The notes beneath the pieces were generated by a model. The model was not told the origin of the DNA, did not search any database, and worked only from the letters and a program-made list of their open reading frames with translations. From assembly GCF_014193695.1 (NCBI RefSeq), contig NZ_JACHZR010000007.1, positions 149,179 to 213,178 of the forward strand: a stretch of DNA of 64,000 bases, read 5' to 3'. Source of the stretch: Rhizobium sp. BK316 (lineage in GTDB: Bacteria; Pseudomonadota; Alphaproteobacteria; Rhizobiales; Rhizobiaceae). Position 1 is the stretch's first letter. Every line of letters starts with the position of its first letter. Below are positions 17,801 through 26,202 of this stretch, one piece after another. The translations under genes were made by a program, and so were the position numbers.

Positions 17801-20800
17801 CGAGCTGACGCCGACATGGCGCATCTGCGCCTGTGTGCGCGTCCAGGCTTGAACGAGTTCGTGGTTGAAAGCATCCGGATGGCGATAGCGGTCGACGGCC
17901 TTGTCCACCTCGGCACGATCAGGCGCCGCGATTGTCCAGAAGATCACGCTGACCTTCTTTCCGGTCGGAACGCGGACAGTACGACGCAGCGACAGGACGG
18001 GATCCAGCGTGAAACCATCAGTGCCTGAAAGCGCCGCACCTGGATCGAACGCGGCAGCGTTCGCCAGGCTGCGACCGCGGCCGAGGAACTTGCGCCGCTC
18101 GGTTTCGAATTCGGTGTGGCGCGCATCGCCGGCATTGTCGACGATCAGATGTGCGATGCTCATGGCCGCTTCGTTCGGGTCGCGCTTGTTGCGCCAGGCG
18201 CGGATAGCGTCGCCGCGCTTGTCGATCTCCGTCCTCACGAACATTCGGGCGAAAGCCGGATGTGCATTGTCCATGTCGTCCGATGCGATCACCGGTTCGA
18301 GATAGGAAGTCACTTCGATGAAGCGATCTTCCGCGCCCATATTGAACAGCGTCAGGCGGCGGGCTTCCGCATCATGTTCGGTGGCGACGATGCATTCGAC
18401 CTCGCTCGTGAGCTCGCCAAGCACCTTGCTGAAGACGGCCTTCTCGTCAGCAAATTCCACCCTGACCGTTTCGCCTTCAACGCTCTTCGGTTCCGCCGTC
18501 GCCGACCACCACTCATTGGTCGCCATGTCGCGCAGGAAGATGAAGTTGCCCCAGCGATCCTCGGTCGGATCGGGCTTCCAGCGGGAGACGGAAAGACCGT
18601 TCCAGCGGGCATAACCCGCGCCCGTCGCCGTCAGCATCAGGGAATAATGACCGTTCGACAGGAAGACGAGCTCGCGGTCGCGCGATGCCGGATCGGCAAG
18701 CTTGCGGATGACCGGACGCATGAGTTCGTCCTGGATGGCGGCGGGTGTAACGGATTCGTCCTTGCCGCTCATGACCGGGATGTCGCGCGGCGCCTTTTCC
18801 TGCAGCAGCAGTTCGGCCGCTTCGATGACCGGATCCGAGTGGAAGAGCTCGCGCAACAGCCCGTCGAAAGCGACGTTGGCGACAGCCGCAATCGACATGC
18901 CGTGATGGTGCGCATAGTAGTTATAGACGACCACACATTTCTTGCCCTCAGGCACTCGTGTCGGCGTGAAATCGACGGCATCATGAAAACCGAACTTGCC
19001 GAGAGCACCGAGCTTGCGAAGCTTCTGCAGGTTTTCGAGCGCCGCCGCCGGATAATACTGGCTGGCGAGCAGCGAGGCATAGGGCGCGATGACGGCATTG
19101 TGGCCGAGACCGCGCTTCAGGCCGAGCGTCGGCACACCGAAGTTCGTGTATTGATAGTTGAGGTTATGGTCGCGGGCATTGAAAGCCGCTTCCGAGATGC
19201 CCCAGGGCGTACCGAGCTTGCGGGCATGGTTCATCTGCTCGACGATGACGAGATTGTTGGTCTGGTTGAGAATGCCGCCGCCGCGCTCCTGCATGACGAG
19301 CGGGGCCATCAGATATTCGAACATCGAACCGGACCAGGAAACCAGCGCGCCACGCGAACCGACCGGCACGACCTGGCGGCCAAGCTTGTACCAATGCTCC
19401 GTCGGCAGGTCACCTTTGGCGATGCCGAAGAGTGAGGTCAGGCGGCATTCGGACGCGAGAAGGTCGTAGCAGGCAGCATCCAGTTCGCCGCTTTCCACAC
19501 GGTAGCCGATCGACAGCAGGCGACGCTCCGAACGGAACAGAAAGCCGAAATCCATCGAAAAGGCGAGATCGCGCGCCTTGTCGCGAAGTGCGACGAGGCG
19601 CGGACGCAAGGCATCGATATTGGAAAGGTCGAAGGTACTATCGGAGATATGTGCCTCGCAGACCTTGACGAGCGAAGCCGCCCACAACGTGACCTCTTCC
19701 GTCTGCTTCGACTTCACCTCATGATGCAGGTTGCCGGCGAGGTTCTGAATGTCGCGCGCCAGGACCGCGAGGTTGATGACACGGATCGAGGCAAACTCGT
19801 GCTCGCGCTTGACCGCGGCAAGCGCGTTCTGGAAGCCGGCGATGCGCTCTTCCAGACGGCGGCGCAGCGGCCGCACGGTCTTGCGGTCGTCAGGCAGGTC
19901 GTCCAACACTTCACCGAGAATGCCGGCCGTATCACCGACACCGTCGAGATTGCCCTGGACATGTGCCGAGGGCGCCTCCGCCCAGTCGCGGCAGGCTGAG
20001 GAAATGGCAATCAGGTGACCGGCGAGATTACCGCTGTCGACCGCCGAAACATAGCGAGGCCCCAGCGTCTGCAGCGTATCGGTGTGATACCAGTTGAAGA
20101 GATGGCCGCGGAACTTTTCCATGCGGTCGACCGTGGCGACCGTCTGCTCCAGGCGCTCGATCGTCTCCTCGAAGGAGAACCATCCGAAATAGCGGCCGGA
20201 AATGACGGACAGGAGATAGACGCCAATATTTGTGGGCGAAGTGCGCGTCGCCACGATGACATGCGGCGTTTCCTGCACGTTGTCGGGCGGCAGATAGTTC
20301 TGCTCCTCCGTCGTGAAGGTTTCGAAGTATCGCCAGGTGCGACGCGCGACCTTTCGCAACTCGTCGGAGACGTCATCCGGCACGTCGAGACGATCTTCCG
20401 TCTCGGCCGACTGGCTTACATACCAGGCGACGGCTGGTGACAGGATCCAGAGGAGCGCGAAGGGAATACCAACGAGGAAGGCGTCGTCGCCTGACAGCGC
20501 CGCAAAACCTATCGCCAGGACCGCGAGGACCGGCGCATGCCACATCGCTTCGTAATAGGAAAGAATGGTGCCCTGCTTGCCGGCCTGGACGCTGGCCGCA
20601 GTACGCCACTGGAGCATCAGCCTGTGGCTGACGAACAGGCGGTATAGCGAACGGCTGATCGCATCCGCCATCATGCAGGCAGAGTCGGCGATGAAGATGA
20701 TGCGCAGCGCCACCTGAGCATTGGCAGCCGTGATATCCGACCAGACGGTATGGAGATGAGCGCTGGCGACGATATCGCTGCTGCGCGGAATGATGCCGCT

Positions 20801-23374
20801 GACGAGCGACAGGGTGGGCGCCACGAACAGGCAGGAGATCAGCAGGATCTGCCAGATCAGCGCGCCGAACGGCTCCATCAGATACCAGCCGAGCACGGAA
20901 GCGAAGAACCAGGCGATCGGTGTCAGCGACCGGCGCAAATTATCGAACATCTTCCAGCGGCCGAGCGCGGTGACGCCGTATTTCGGATTGAGCATATAGG
21001 GCAGGAGCTGCCAGTCGCCGCGAGCCCAGCGATGCTGCCGCGAGGTCTCGACCTCATAGCGGACCGGGAAATCTTCGACGAGTTCGAGATCGGTGACGAG
21101 CGCGCAGCGCGCCATCGACCCCTCGAGAAGGTCGTGGCTGAGCACCGAATTCTCTGCGATGCGGCCTTTCAGCGAAGCCTCGAAAGCATCGACATGATAG
21201 AGGCCCTTGCCGGTGAACGTGCCCTCGCCGGCAAGATCCTGATAGACATCCGAAACCGTGAAAACATACGGGTCGAGACCGCGGTTGATCGAAAAGACGC
21301 GCTGGAAGACCGACGCATCCTTGCCCGTCGTCAGCGACGGCGTCACGCGCGGCTGCAGAATACCATAACCGCTTTCGACTCGACCAGTTTCCGGGTTGAT
21401 GACCGGCCGGTTGATCGGGTGATGGAGCTTGCCGACGAGTTTGGTGACGGTATCACGCATGAGGCGGGTATCGGCATCGAGCGTCATGACGTATTTGATA
21501 TCGGCAGGCACGGTATTGGCGCCTGGCAGGTAGGTCGTGTCGCGGTCGCCGCGCAGCAGCAGGTTCAGCTCGTGCAACTTGCCGCGCTTGCGCTCCCAGC
21601 CCATCCATACACCCTCGGACGGATTGTAGAGGCGGCGGCGATGCAGGAGATGGAAGCGCGTCCCGCCGTCATAGGCATAACGAGCTGAGAGATTGGCAAC
21701 TTCACGGCGTGCATATTCCAGCACGTCCAGATCGGAAGAGCTTTCCTCCACATCGCTGTCCGGCCAATCGCTGAGCAGTGCAAAATGGATTTCGCCGTGC
21801 GGATTGGCGAGATAATGAACCTCGAGATTGCGCACCATCTCGTCAACGCTGTCACGATCGGAAATCAGACAAGGCACGACGACGAGCGTGCGCGCATCGT
21901 CAGGGATACCCCGCTTGAACTCGTAACCGACGAGCCGCGCCGGCGTGACGAAGAAGGACAGCACGGTATTGAAGAGGCCATTTGCACCTTCCGACGCCGG
22001 CAGCGAGAATAGGATGAGCAGCAGGGCGATTTCGATCGACGCCATGCCGGCAATGGCCATGAACCCGCCGACAACAGCCATGGCGATGATCGTGATCAGC
22101 ACGACCGGAACGGCGATCGCCATCCAATTGAACTTGCGGACGGCGCGGAAGACGTGCTGCGCCAGCGTTGGACGGTAATCCGCGCGCGCTTCGAACTTCA
22201 GGCGTTGAGCGCCTGTAATGAAGCCGCCGATATCAGGCTCATGCGGCTGCGCCTCGTCGGAATGCCTGACCTCAGCCACCATGTCGACGGCGAGTTGGGC
22301 GATTTGCACCTCGCTCAGCGGCGAGCGTCTGGCAAGCTTTTCGATCTGCCTGCGATAGCTGTTGCGCGAACCGGGATCGAGATCACCGTAGTCGGACTTG
22401 TCCCAGAGCAACCTGTCGACATGGCTGACCTGCTCGATCCAGACCGACCACTCCGTATCGTTGATCTCGCGTAGGCTGCGGATGATATTGCCCGTTGTGA
22501 CATTGCCGGCAGAGAGGCGGCTATGCTCCGCCATCGTCACTTCTTCGCTGTCACGCCCGAGCCGCTCCAGCCGCTGGTCCAACCAGGAGATCGCCATGCT
22601 CGAAGTCTGCGAACCATCACGCATGCGGTAGAGGAATTGCGTCGAGAAAGTATTGTCCTCGGCAAGTTCCTCCAGCGTCCTCAGATAGGCGGCAGCCTTT
22701 GCGGTGTCGGCTAAGCGAACCAGTACGTCGGCGGCCTCATTGGCGCGGCGGCGCATGCCGCGGCTGCGCTCGACTCGGCTCGAAATACGGCGGAGGTTTT
22801 CGACCAGCACGTAGCGCACCAGAGACGGCAGCGCCCAGAGCTCGCCAATTCTCAGTGTCTCATGCTGCTGGAAGCCATCGACGAGCGCCGTCAGGCTTTC
22901 CTGCGAGATGGTGCTGTGGGTATGGGCGACATAGAGCCAGGCCAGTACGAGCGTGCGCGGGATTTCGGCATCGCCGATATCAGTCAAAGGCAGTTCGCGA
23001 TAGAAGCGGCGCGGGAAATCACGACGGACTTCCTGGATAGCTTCTTCGACGATGTAATGATTGTCGAGCAGCCATTCCGCGGCTGGCGTGATCCTCCCGC
23101 CGGCCTCGGCGTCGGCCGCTGTCGTGCGGTAGACGCGCAGGATTTCCTTCTCGTTCTCCCTGTGGCGCGCGAAGAAATCGAACGGTGCGAAGCCTGGCAA
23201 CTCGTTCACAGTACGGCAGGCGACGCTTTCACCCATTGCCCTGATGTCCTCATTGGACAGATAGGTTGAGCGGATCGAATCACTGTGGTCGATCTGCTTC
23301 TTCTCAGACTCGCGCGGTAGGCTCGGAGACGGATTGGCAATGGACATAGGTTCGGTTCTGGATCCAAACGACAT
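14828..23374 (-). CDS. ndvB: Cyclic beta-1,2-glucan synthase NdvB (ChvB)
   Basis: At 2848 residues this is the giant membrane enzyme that initiates on itself, elongates a beta-1,2-glucan from UDP-glucose, trims it and cyclises it. An N-terminal region (to about 400) precedes membrane helices near 410-480. The glycosyltransferase domain (GT84) follows, with TLDADTRLM as the DxD site and RQHRWARGDWQLLPY as the QxxRW-type motif. More helices lie near 830-1010. The long C-terminal half has glycoside-phosphorylase (GH94-like) features such as GGDWNDGMNRVG and the final GRGGWTWYTGSAGW. Length matches ChvB/NdvB (about 2830). The ATG at 23374 has no strong ribosome site; MSIAN at 23347 is an alternative. 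OpgC lies downstream. Confidence 0.96.
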   Translation of the reverse strand: MSFGSRTEPMSIANPSPSLPRESEKKQIDHSDSIRSTYLSNEDIRAMGESVACRTVNELPGFAPFDFFARHRENEKEILRVYRTTAADAEAGGRITPAAEWLLDNHYIVEEAIQEVRRDFPRRFYRELPLTDIGDAEIPRTLVLAWLYVAHTHSTISQESLTALVDGFQQHETLRIGELWALPSLVRYVLVENLRRISSRVERSRGMRRRANEAADVLVRLADTAKAAAYLRTLEELAEDNTFSTQFLYRMRDGSQTSSMAISWLDQRLERLGRDSEEVTMAEHSRLSAGNVTTGNIIRSLREINDTEWSVWIEQVSHVDRLLWDKSDYGDLDPGSRNSYRRQIEKLARRSPLSEVQIAQLAVDMVAEVRHSDEAQPHEPDIGGFITGAQRLKFEARADYRPTLAQHVFRAVRKFNWMAIAVPVVLITIIAMAVVGGFMAIAGMASIEIALLLILFSLPASEGANGLFNTVLSFFVTPARLVGYEFKRGIPDDARTLVVVPCLISDRDSVDEMVRNLEVHYLANPHGEIHFALLSDWPDSDVEESSSDLDVLEYARREVANLSARYAYDGGTRFHLLHRRRLYNPSEGVWMGWERKRGKLHELNLLLRGDRDTTYLPGANTVPADIKYVMTLDADTRLMRDTVTKLVGKLHHPINRPVINPETGRVESGYGILQPRVTPSLTTGKDASVFQRVFSINRGLDPYVFTVSDVYQDLAGEGTFTGKGLYHVDAFEASLKGRIAENSVLSHDLLEGSMARCALVTDLELVEDFPVRYEVETSRQHRWARGDWQLLPYMLNPKYGVTALGRWKMFDNLRRSLTPIAWFFASVLGWYLMEPFGALIWQILLISCLFVAPTLSLVSGIIPRSSDIVASAHLHTVWSDITAANAQVALRIIFIADSACMMADAISRSLYRLFVSHRLMLQWRTAASVQAGKQGTILSYYEAMWHAPVLAVLAIGFAALSGDDAFLVGIPFALLWILSPAVAWYVSQSAETEDRLDVPDDVSDELRKVARRTWRYFETFTTEEQNYLPPDNVQETPHVIVATRTSPTNIGVYLLSVISGRYFGWFSFEETIERLEQTVATVDRMEKFRGHLFNWYHTDTLQTLGPRYVSAVDSGNLAGHLIAISSACRDWAEAPSAHVQGNLDGVGDTAGILGEVLDDLPDDRKTVRPLRRRLEERIAGFQNALAAVKREHEFASIRVINLAVLARDIQNLAGNLHHEVKSKQTEEVTLWAASLVKVCEAHISDSTFDLSNIDALRPRLVALRDKARDLAFSMDFGFLFRSERRLLSIGYRVESGELDAACYDLLASECRLTSLFGIAKGDLPTEHWYKLGRQVVPVGSRGALVSWSGSMFEYLMAPLVMQERGGGILNQTNNLVIVEQMNHARKLGTPWGISEAAFNARDHNLNYQYTNFGVPTLGLKRGLGHNAVIAPYASLLASQYYPAAALENLQKLRKLGALGKFGFHDAVDFTPTRVPEGKKCVVVYNYYAHHHGMSIAAVANVAFDGLLRELFHSDPVIEAAELLLQEKAPRDIPVMSGKDESVTPAAIQDELMRPVIRKLADPASRDRELVFLSNGHYSLMLTATGAGYARWNGLSVSRWKPDPTEDRWGNFIFLRDMATNEWWSATAEPKSVEGETVRVEFADEKAVFSKVLGELTSEVECIVATEHDAEARRLTLFNMGAEDRFIEVTSYLEPVIASDDMDNAHPAFARMFVRTEIDKRGDAIRAWRNKRDPNEAAMSIAHLIVDNAGDARHTEFETERRKFLGRGRSLANAAAFDPGAALSGTDGFTLDPVLSLRRTVRVPTGKKVSVIFWTIAAPDRAEVDKAVDRYRHPDAFNHELVQAWTRTQAQMRHVGVSSQQAAAFQHLGRYLVYPDMQLRGDHMVVRTGMQSQSALWPLAISGDFPIFTLRIDDDMDLEIAREALLAQEYLRSRGVTADLVIMNERASSYVQDMQHALDAMCENVRRMGQADGLRQHIFAVRRDLMEESTYQALIAASRVTLHARNGKVVDQINRTLMLFALGKEELEETEKTERAGMPVKRIPPLPAPAIKTVAIEEEGDLDFWNGIGGFSRDGREYVTRLPGGRATPQPWINVISNDQFGFHVSAEGAGFTWSVNSRDYQLTSWSNDAVINRSGEALYIADLESGAVMTPFATLSRRNDIRFEARHGLGYSTFSSMQHEIALEVTQTVCREKPVKLQRLRLRNTGSESRKLRLYAYVEWVLGNNPQKTASFILSKHDEETGALFATNLYSIDYSGRTAFFAASETVSSFSASRREFLGKTGTIEAPFAVTAAAALSGSTDLDGDPAAILAIDIELGADEERDVTFFLGDAPTEEAARALLADIRKGSFDEAVQANQGFWQEFTGKLQISTPDQGMNNLVNTWLPYQSLGCRIMARTAFYQASGAFGFRDQLQDTLAFVLQEPALARRQIVNAASRQFREGDVQHWWLPGTGAGVRTMISDDVVWLAYAIDHYCSVSGDRSVLDEQLPFLEGPALLEGQHDSFSKPEMSEDTASVYEHAALALDLAIARKGTNGLPLFLGGDWNDGMNRVGIGGQGTSVWLGWFLAGTLRSFVPYAEERGDKARAERWRTHLTELKRALESAAWDGGYYRRGTFDDGTPLGSKENLECQIDSIAQSWSVLSGEGDSERAAKAMDAVLAQLVDEEARVIRLFTPPFEKSSKDPGYIKAYPPGVRENGGQYTHASTWVVMALANLKRGDDALRCFQILNPITHSLNKAAAERYRVEPYVVAADVYGDDPYIGRGGWTWYTGSAGWLYRAAVEGILGIRLKGGQLFVNPSLPSNWDGFAAEIKRGGSKYRISVSKASNAEGYTLSINGSEVANPHEGYPVG

Positions 23375-23611
23375 TGTTGAATGTGGGCGGGCTTTCTACA
23401 TTGCTTATGATGCCTCTCGCATGAACGGACCGATCCTCGCCGACGGCCGGAAAACCAAGATAAACGAGCGGTCCGAGAGCGTTGCAGCAAGGGAGCGACC
23501 CCATTCAGCCGTGACTTTGCGATGGTCACGGGTGCCCGATACCCTCCCCGCAAGGCCATTCGGGAAAGTTGGACAGGCTTGCGATAATTCAAGTCGTGAG
23601 ACCTGTTTCCA

Positions 23612-23678
23612 GAGCGCCATACGCCCATGCGGACGCACTAAGGACGCCCTAGCTCTTTGAATCTACGCATCAGGCTTT
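23612..23678 (-). repeat. Decayed RIME-type intergenic repeat (partial)
   Basis: Read on the minus strand this matches the second half of the complete element at 36269-36378, sharing AAAGCCTGATGCGTA, GCGTCC, GTGCGTCCG and GGCGCTCT in order. The first palindrome is missing and the second has lost its symmetry, so it is an old or truncated copy. It overlaps the last codons and stop of the small gene at 23663. Confidence 0.7.
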
Positions 23679-23854
23679 CCGTAAGTCGCCCGACCCACAG
23701 GCATGAAAAGCCGCGTGGATGACGTCCATGGGCTGGACGGCCTTATCAGCGCCTCACGCCTAATTTCGGGGATGAGCGGGATTTCGCGGAACAGGTGAAG
23801 ATGGATGATGGCCGGGATCGGGATACCCAGCGACCACAGCAGGATGCCTCTCAT
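23663..23854 (-). CDS. Small hydrophobic membrane peptide gene
   Basis: The 63-residue product begins MRGILLWSLGIPIPAIIHL, a signature I associate with very short hydrophobic peptides common in rhizobia (usually about 25-35 residues, one membrane helix, unknown role). GGAG lies 7 bp before the ATG at 23852-23854; an ATG six bases further upstream touches that site and is less likely. The reading frame runs past the expected end of such peptides, and its last residues (GKPDA) are encoded by the RIME fragment. The C-terminal half may therefore be an aberrant extension after loss of the original stop. Confidence 0.5.
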   Translation of the reverse strand: MRGILLWSLGIPIPAIIHLHLFREIPLIPEIRREALIRPSSPWTSSTRLFMPVGRATYGKPDA

Positions 23855-23973
23855 GACCATTCTCCAAGTCGAACACCAAAGTGTCAGGAGAATGCCGCTG
23901 CATCCCAATTGTTCCAGATAGGGAAATGATCGATCAGGCGAGCGCCATCAGGTAGCGCCCGGAACGAGCCGTC

Positions 23974-24138
23974 TCAGCCGACGACGCCGAAAACCATTGC
24001 GACGACGAAAAGGAATGCCGCCGTGAAAATCGTTGCATGGATCGCGGTCTGAATCTTGTGCCGCGTGGTGACCGGCTTCTTGGCCGATACGGATCCGTAC
24101 TGGTTCACATGAGTATGCGAAATACCCAGATTTGCCAT
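23974..24138 (-). CDS. Small single-helix membrane protein (54 aa)
   Basis: A 54-residue protein starting MANLGISHTHVNQYGSVSAK, with a polar N-terminal half and one hydrophobic C-terminal helix (about residues 33-53, AAFLFVVAMVFGVVG). The start is well supported: GGAGGCGACAC directly precedes the ATG at 24136-24138. No longer frame overlaps it convincingly. It would sit in the inner membrane with the histidine-rich N-terminus on one side. I do not know a function; it is one of three small genes on the same strand between ndvB and the dipeptide operon. Confidence 0.6.
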   Translation of the reverse strand: MANLGISHTHVNQYGSVSAKKPVTTRHKIQTAIHATIFTAAFLFVVAMVFGVVG

Positions 24139-24271
24139 GTGTCGCCTCCGTCTGTTTGTTTTTGCGGCCGGACAGCCAGCTCGCATTTATTTTCTTACAT
24201 TCTCTATAAGGTAGGTAGAGATAAATTTCCGTCCAGAGCAGACGAAAGAGAAAATCCACCCAGGCTTCTGC

Positions 24272-24460
24272 TCAGCAGAGCGTGCGCCACGCCCAAATCC
24301 AGGAACGCTCTGCAGCGTTGTCGCCCTGGGGTGTGTTGGGGGATGTTTCGATCAACCGGCGATCCTTTTCCGCCGGGATAGTAACGGAGGCGGTTTCCCT
24401 CCGCTCGGCCTTAACAGGTGGATCGAGGTAACCCATGGTCATCCCACCGAGAAAGAACAT
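24272..24460 (-). CDS. Small hypothetical protein (62 aa)
   Basis: This possible gene encodes a 62-residue protein, MFFLGGMTMGYLDPPVKAER at the start and a tryptophan-rich end (RSWIWAWRTLC). It is soluble and charged. GGAGG lies about 8 bp before the ATG at 24458-24460, which is the main evidence that it is translated. The stretch between its stop and the 54-codon gene is about 130 bp, room for a separate promoter. No family is recognised. Confidence 0.4.
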   Translation of the reverse strand: MFFLGGMTMGYLDPPVKAERRETASVTIPAEKDRRLIETSPNTPQGDNAAERSWIWAWRTLC

Positions 24461-24622
24461 GCCTCAACCTCCATCGATCACGAAAGCTAACGGTCGTTAA
24501 CGCGATCATGACAGAACTAAGGCAGCTGTCAATAGTCTAGTCGAATGGTCGTGTTTTAGGAAACCATTATCCTTAACGTCGACGCGGTGCGAGATTTTTC
24601 AAAGGTTTGAAAACATTGGCTT

Positions 24623-25372
24623 TCAAGCCTTTACGAAACCCTTGCTCGCGATCATCAAATTTCGCGTGTACTCTTCGTGAACACTGCCGGCGGCAAGTTC
24701 AGCCGATGTCAGCCGTTCAACGACGGCACCGCCACGCATCACAGCAAGCCTCCCACACATATGGGTGATGACACCGAGATCATGGCTGACCATGACGAAG
24801 GTTAGGTTCCGGTCGCGGCGGATCTGTTCGAGAAGGTTGAGAACTTCGGCCTGCACGGAGGCATCGAGCGCCGATGTCGGCTCATCGAGCAACAGGATCG
24901 ACGGTTCGACGATCAGTGCGCGGGCAATCGCCACACGCTGCCGCTGGCCGCCGGAAAGCTGATGCGGATAGCGGAAGCGGAAGCCATTGCCGAGCCCGAC
25001 CTCGTCGAGCGCGCGGGCAATGCGCTTCTCGCTATCACCTATGCCATGGATCGCCAGCGGTTCTAGAAGCAGCCGGTCGACGGTTTGGCGAGGATGCAGC
25101 GAGCCGTAGGGGTCTTGAAACACCATCTGGACGCTTCGGTAAAAGTTCCTGCTGCGCTTTGCACCCTTCAGAACCTCGCCGTGAACGCGGACGATACCCT
25201 CGCTGACGGGCGCGAGCCCTGCAACGGCTCGCAGCAACGTCGACTTGCCCGAGCCGGACTCACCGACGAGCCCGAAGGATTCGCCACTTTCGATGGAGAC
25301 ACTCACATCCTTCAGCGCATAAAAATGGTCGTAGACGACACCGAGATGGTCTGCAGATAGCGCTGTACTCAT
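24623..25372 (-). CDS. Dipeptide/oligopeptide ABC transporter ATP-binding protein (DppF-like)
   Basis: A 249-residue ABC ATPase with Walker A GESGSGKS near residue 40, signature LSGGQRQR and Walker B ILLLDEPTSALD. The segment MVFQDPYGSLHPRQTV is the hallmark of DppF/OppF proteins. The ATG at 25370-25372 overlaps the stop of the DppD-like gene (ATGA), so I do not use the in-frame ATG at 25381. It is the last of six genes and pairs with the other ATPase as a heterodimer under the permeases. At 249 residues it lacks the usual C-terminal extension of OppF proteins, which carries a cysteine-rich iron-sulfur motif in some relatives. Confidence 0.9.
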   Translation of the reverse strand: MSTALSADHLGVVYDHFYALKDVSVSIESGESFGLVGESGSGKSTLLRAVAGLAPVSEGIVRVHGEVLKGAKRSRNFYRSVQMVFQDPYGSLHPRQTVDRLLLEPLAIHGIGDSEKRIARALDEVGLGNGFRFRYPHQLSGGQRQRVAIARALIVEPSILLLDEPTSALDASVQAEVLNLLEQIRRDRNLTFVMVSHDLGVITHMCGRLAVMRGGAVVERLTSAELAAGSVHEEYTRNLMIASKGFVKA

Positions 25373-26202
25373 GCAGCCCACTCCGGTTTGCGGTCGAGGA
25401 CGGGCAGCGGATGCCTGTTTTCACCGATCTGCGGCATGCAGTTGAGCAGCCCCTGCGTATAGGGATGCTTCGCGTTGCGAAGCTCGGATGCGGCGATCTC
25501 TTCGACGATCCGGCCGGCATACATGACGATGACGCGGTCGCAGAAGGAGGAGACCAGCCTCAGATCGTGGGAGACGAAGATCAGCCCCATGCCGCGTTCG
25601 GACACCAGCCGGTCCATGATCCTGAGCACGTCGAGCTGGACCGTAACGTCGAGGGCCGAGGTAGGCTCGTCGGCAATCAGCAATTCCGGCCCAGCGATCA
25701 GCATCATGGCGATCATCGCGCGCTGGCCCATGCCGCCCGAAACCTCGTGCGGATAGAGATCGAAGACCCGATGGGGGTCGCGGATCTGCACTGCTTCCAG
25801 CATGGAAAGCGCACGGTCGCGCGCCTCACCCTTGCCAACCTTCTCATGCGTGCGCAGCGTTTCGCAGATCTGCTTGCCGATGGTCATGACCGGATCGAGC
25901 GAATATTTCGGATCCTGCAGGATCATGGCGATGCGCTTGCCGCGCAGCCTGCGCCGTTCGACAGCCGAAGCCTTCAGAAGATCGATGCCGCTGAAATTCA
26001 ATGTGTCGGCGGTAACGATGCCGTGCTTTGGCGTCAGGCCCATAATGGCGCGGCCGGTCTGCGATTTGCCGGAGCCGGATTCGCCGACGATACCAAGCCG
26101 CTCCTTGCCGAGCGTGAACGAAACGCCGCGTACGGCTTCGATCACACCGGTGCGGGTCGGATAGCTGACTCGCAGGTTTTTCACAGTCAGAAGCGAACTC
26201 AT
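25369..26202 (-). CDS. Dipeptide/oligopeptide ABC transporter ATP-binding protein (DppD-like)
   Basis: A 277-residue ATPase with Walker A GESGSGKSQ, the DppD/OppD-type QDPKYSLDPVMTIGKQI, a signature reading VSGGMGQR (the usual LSGG is VSGG, common in DppD) and Walker B LLIADEPTSALDV. It ends with the peptide-importer pattern HPYTQGLLNCMPQIG. The start ATGA overlaps the stop of the DppC-like permease and its stop overlaps the DppF-like start, so the four transport genes are translationally chained. Confidence 0.9.
   Translation of the reverse strand: MSSLLTVKNLRVSYPTRTGVIEAVRGVSFTLGKERLGIVGESGSGKSQTGRAIMGLTPKHGIVTADTLNFSGIDLLKASAVERRRLRGKRIAMILQDPKYSLDPVMTIGKQICETLRTHEKVGKGEARDRALSMLEAVQIRDPHRVFDLYPHEVSGGMGQRAMIAMMLIAGPELLIADEPTSALDVTVQLDVLRIMDRLVSERGMGLIFVSHDLRLVSSFCDRVIVMYAGRIVEEIAASELRNAKHPYTQGLLNCMPQIGENRHPLPVLDRKPEWAA

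Noticed and set aside
23334..23660. A 108-codon plus-strand frame upstream of ndvB
   Set aside because: It begins inside ndvB on the opposite strand, has no ribosome site, and its end is RIME sequence.
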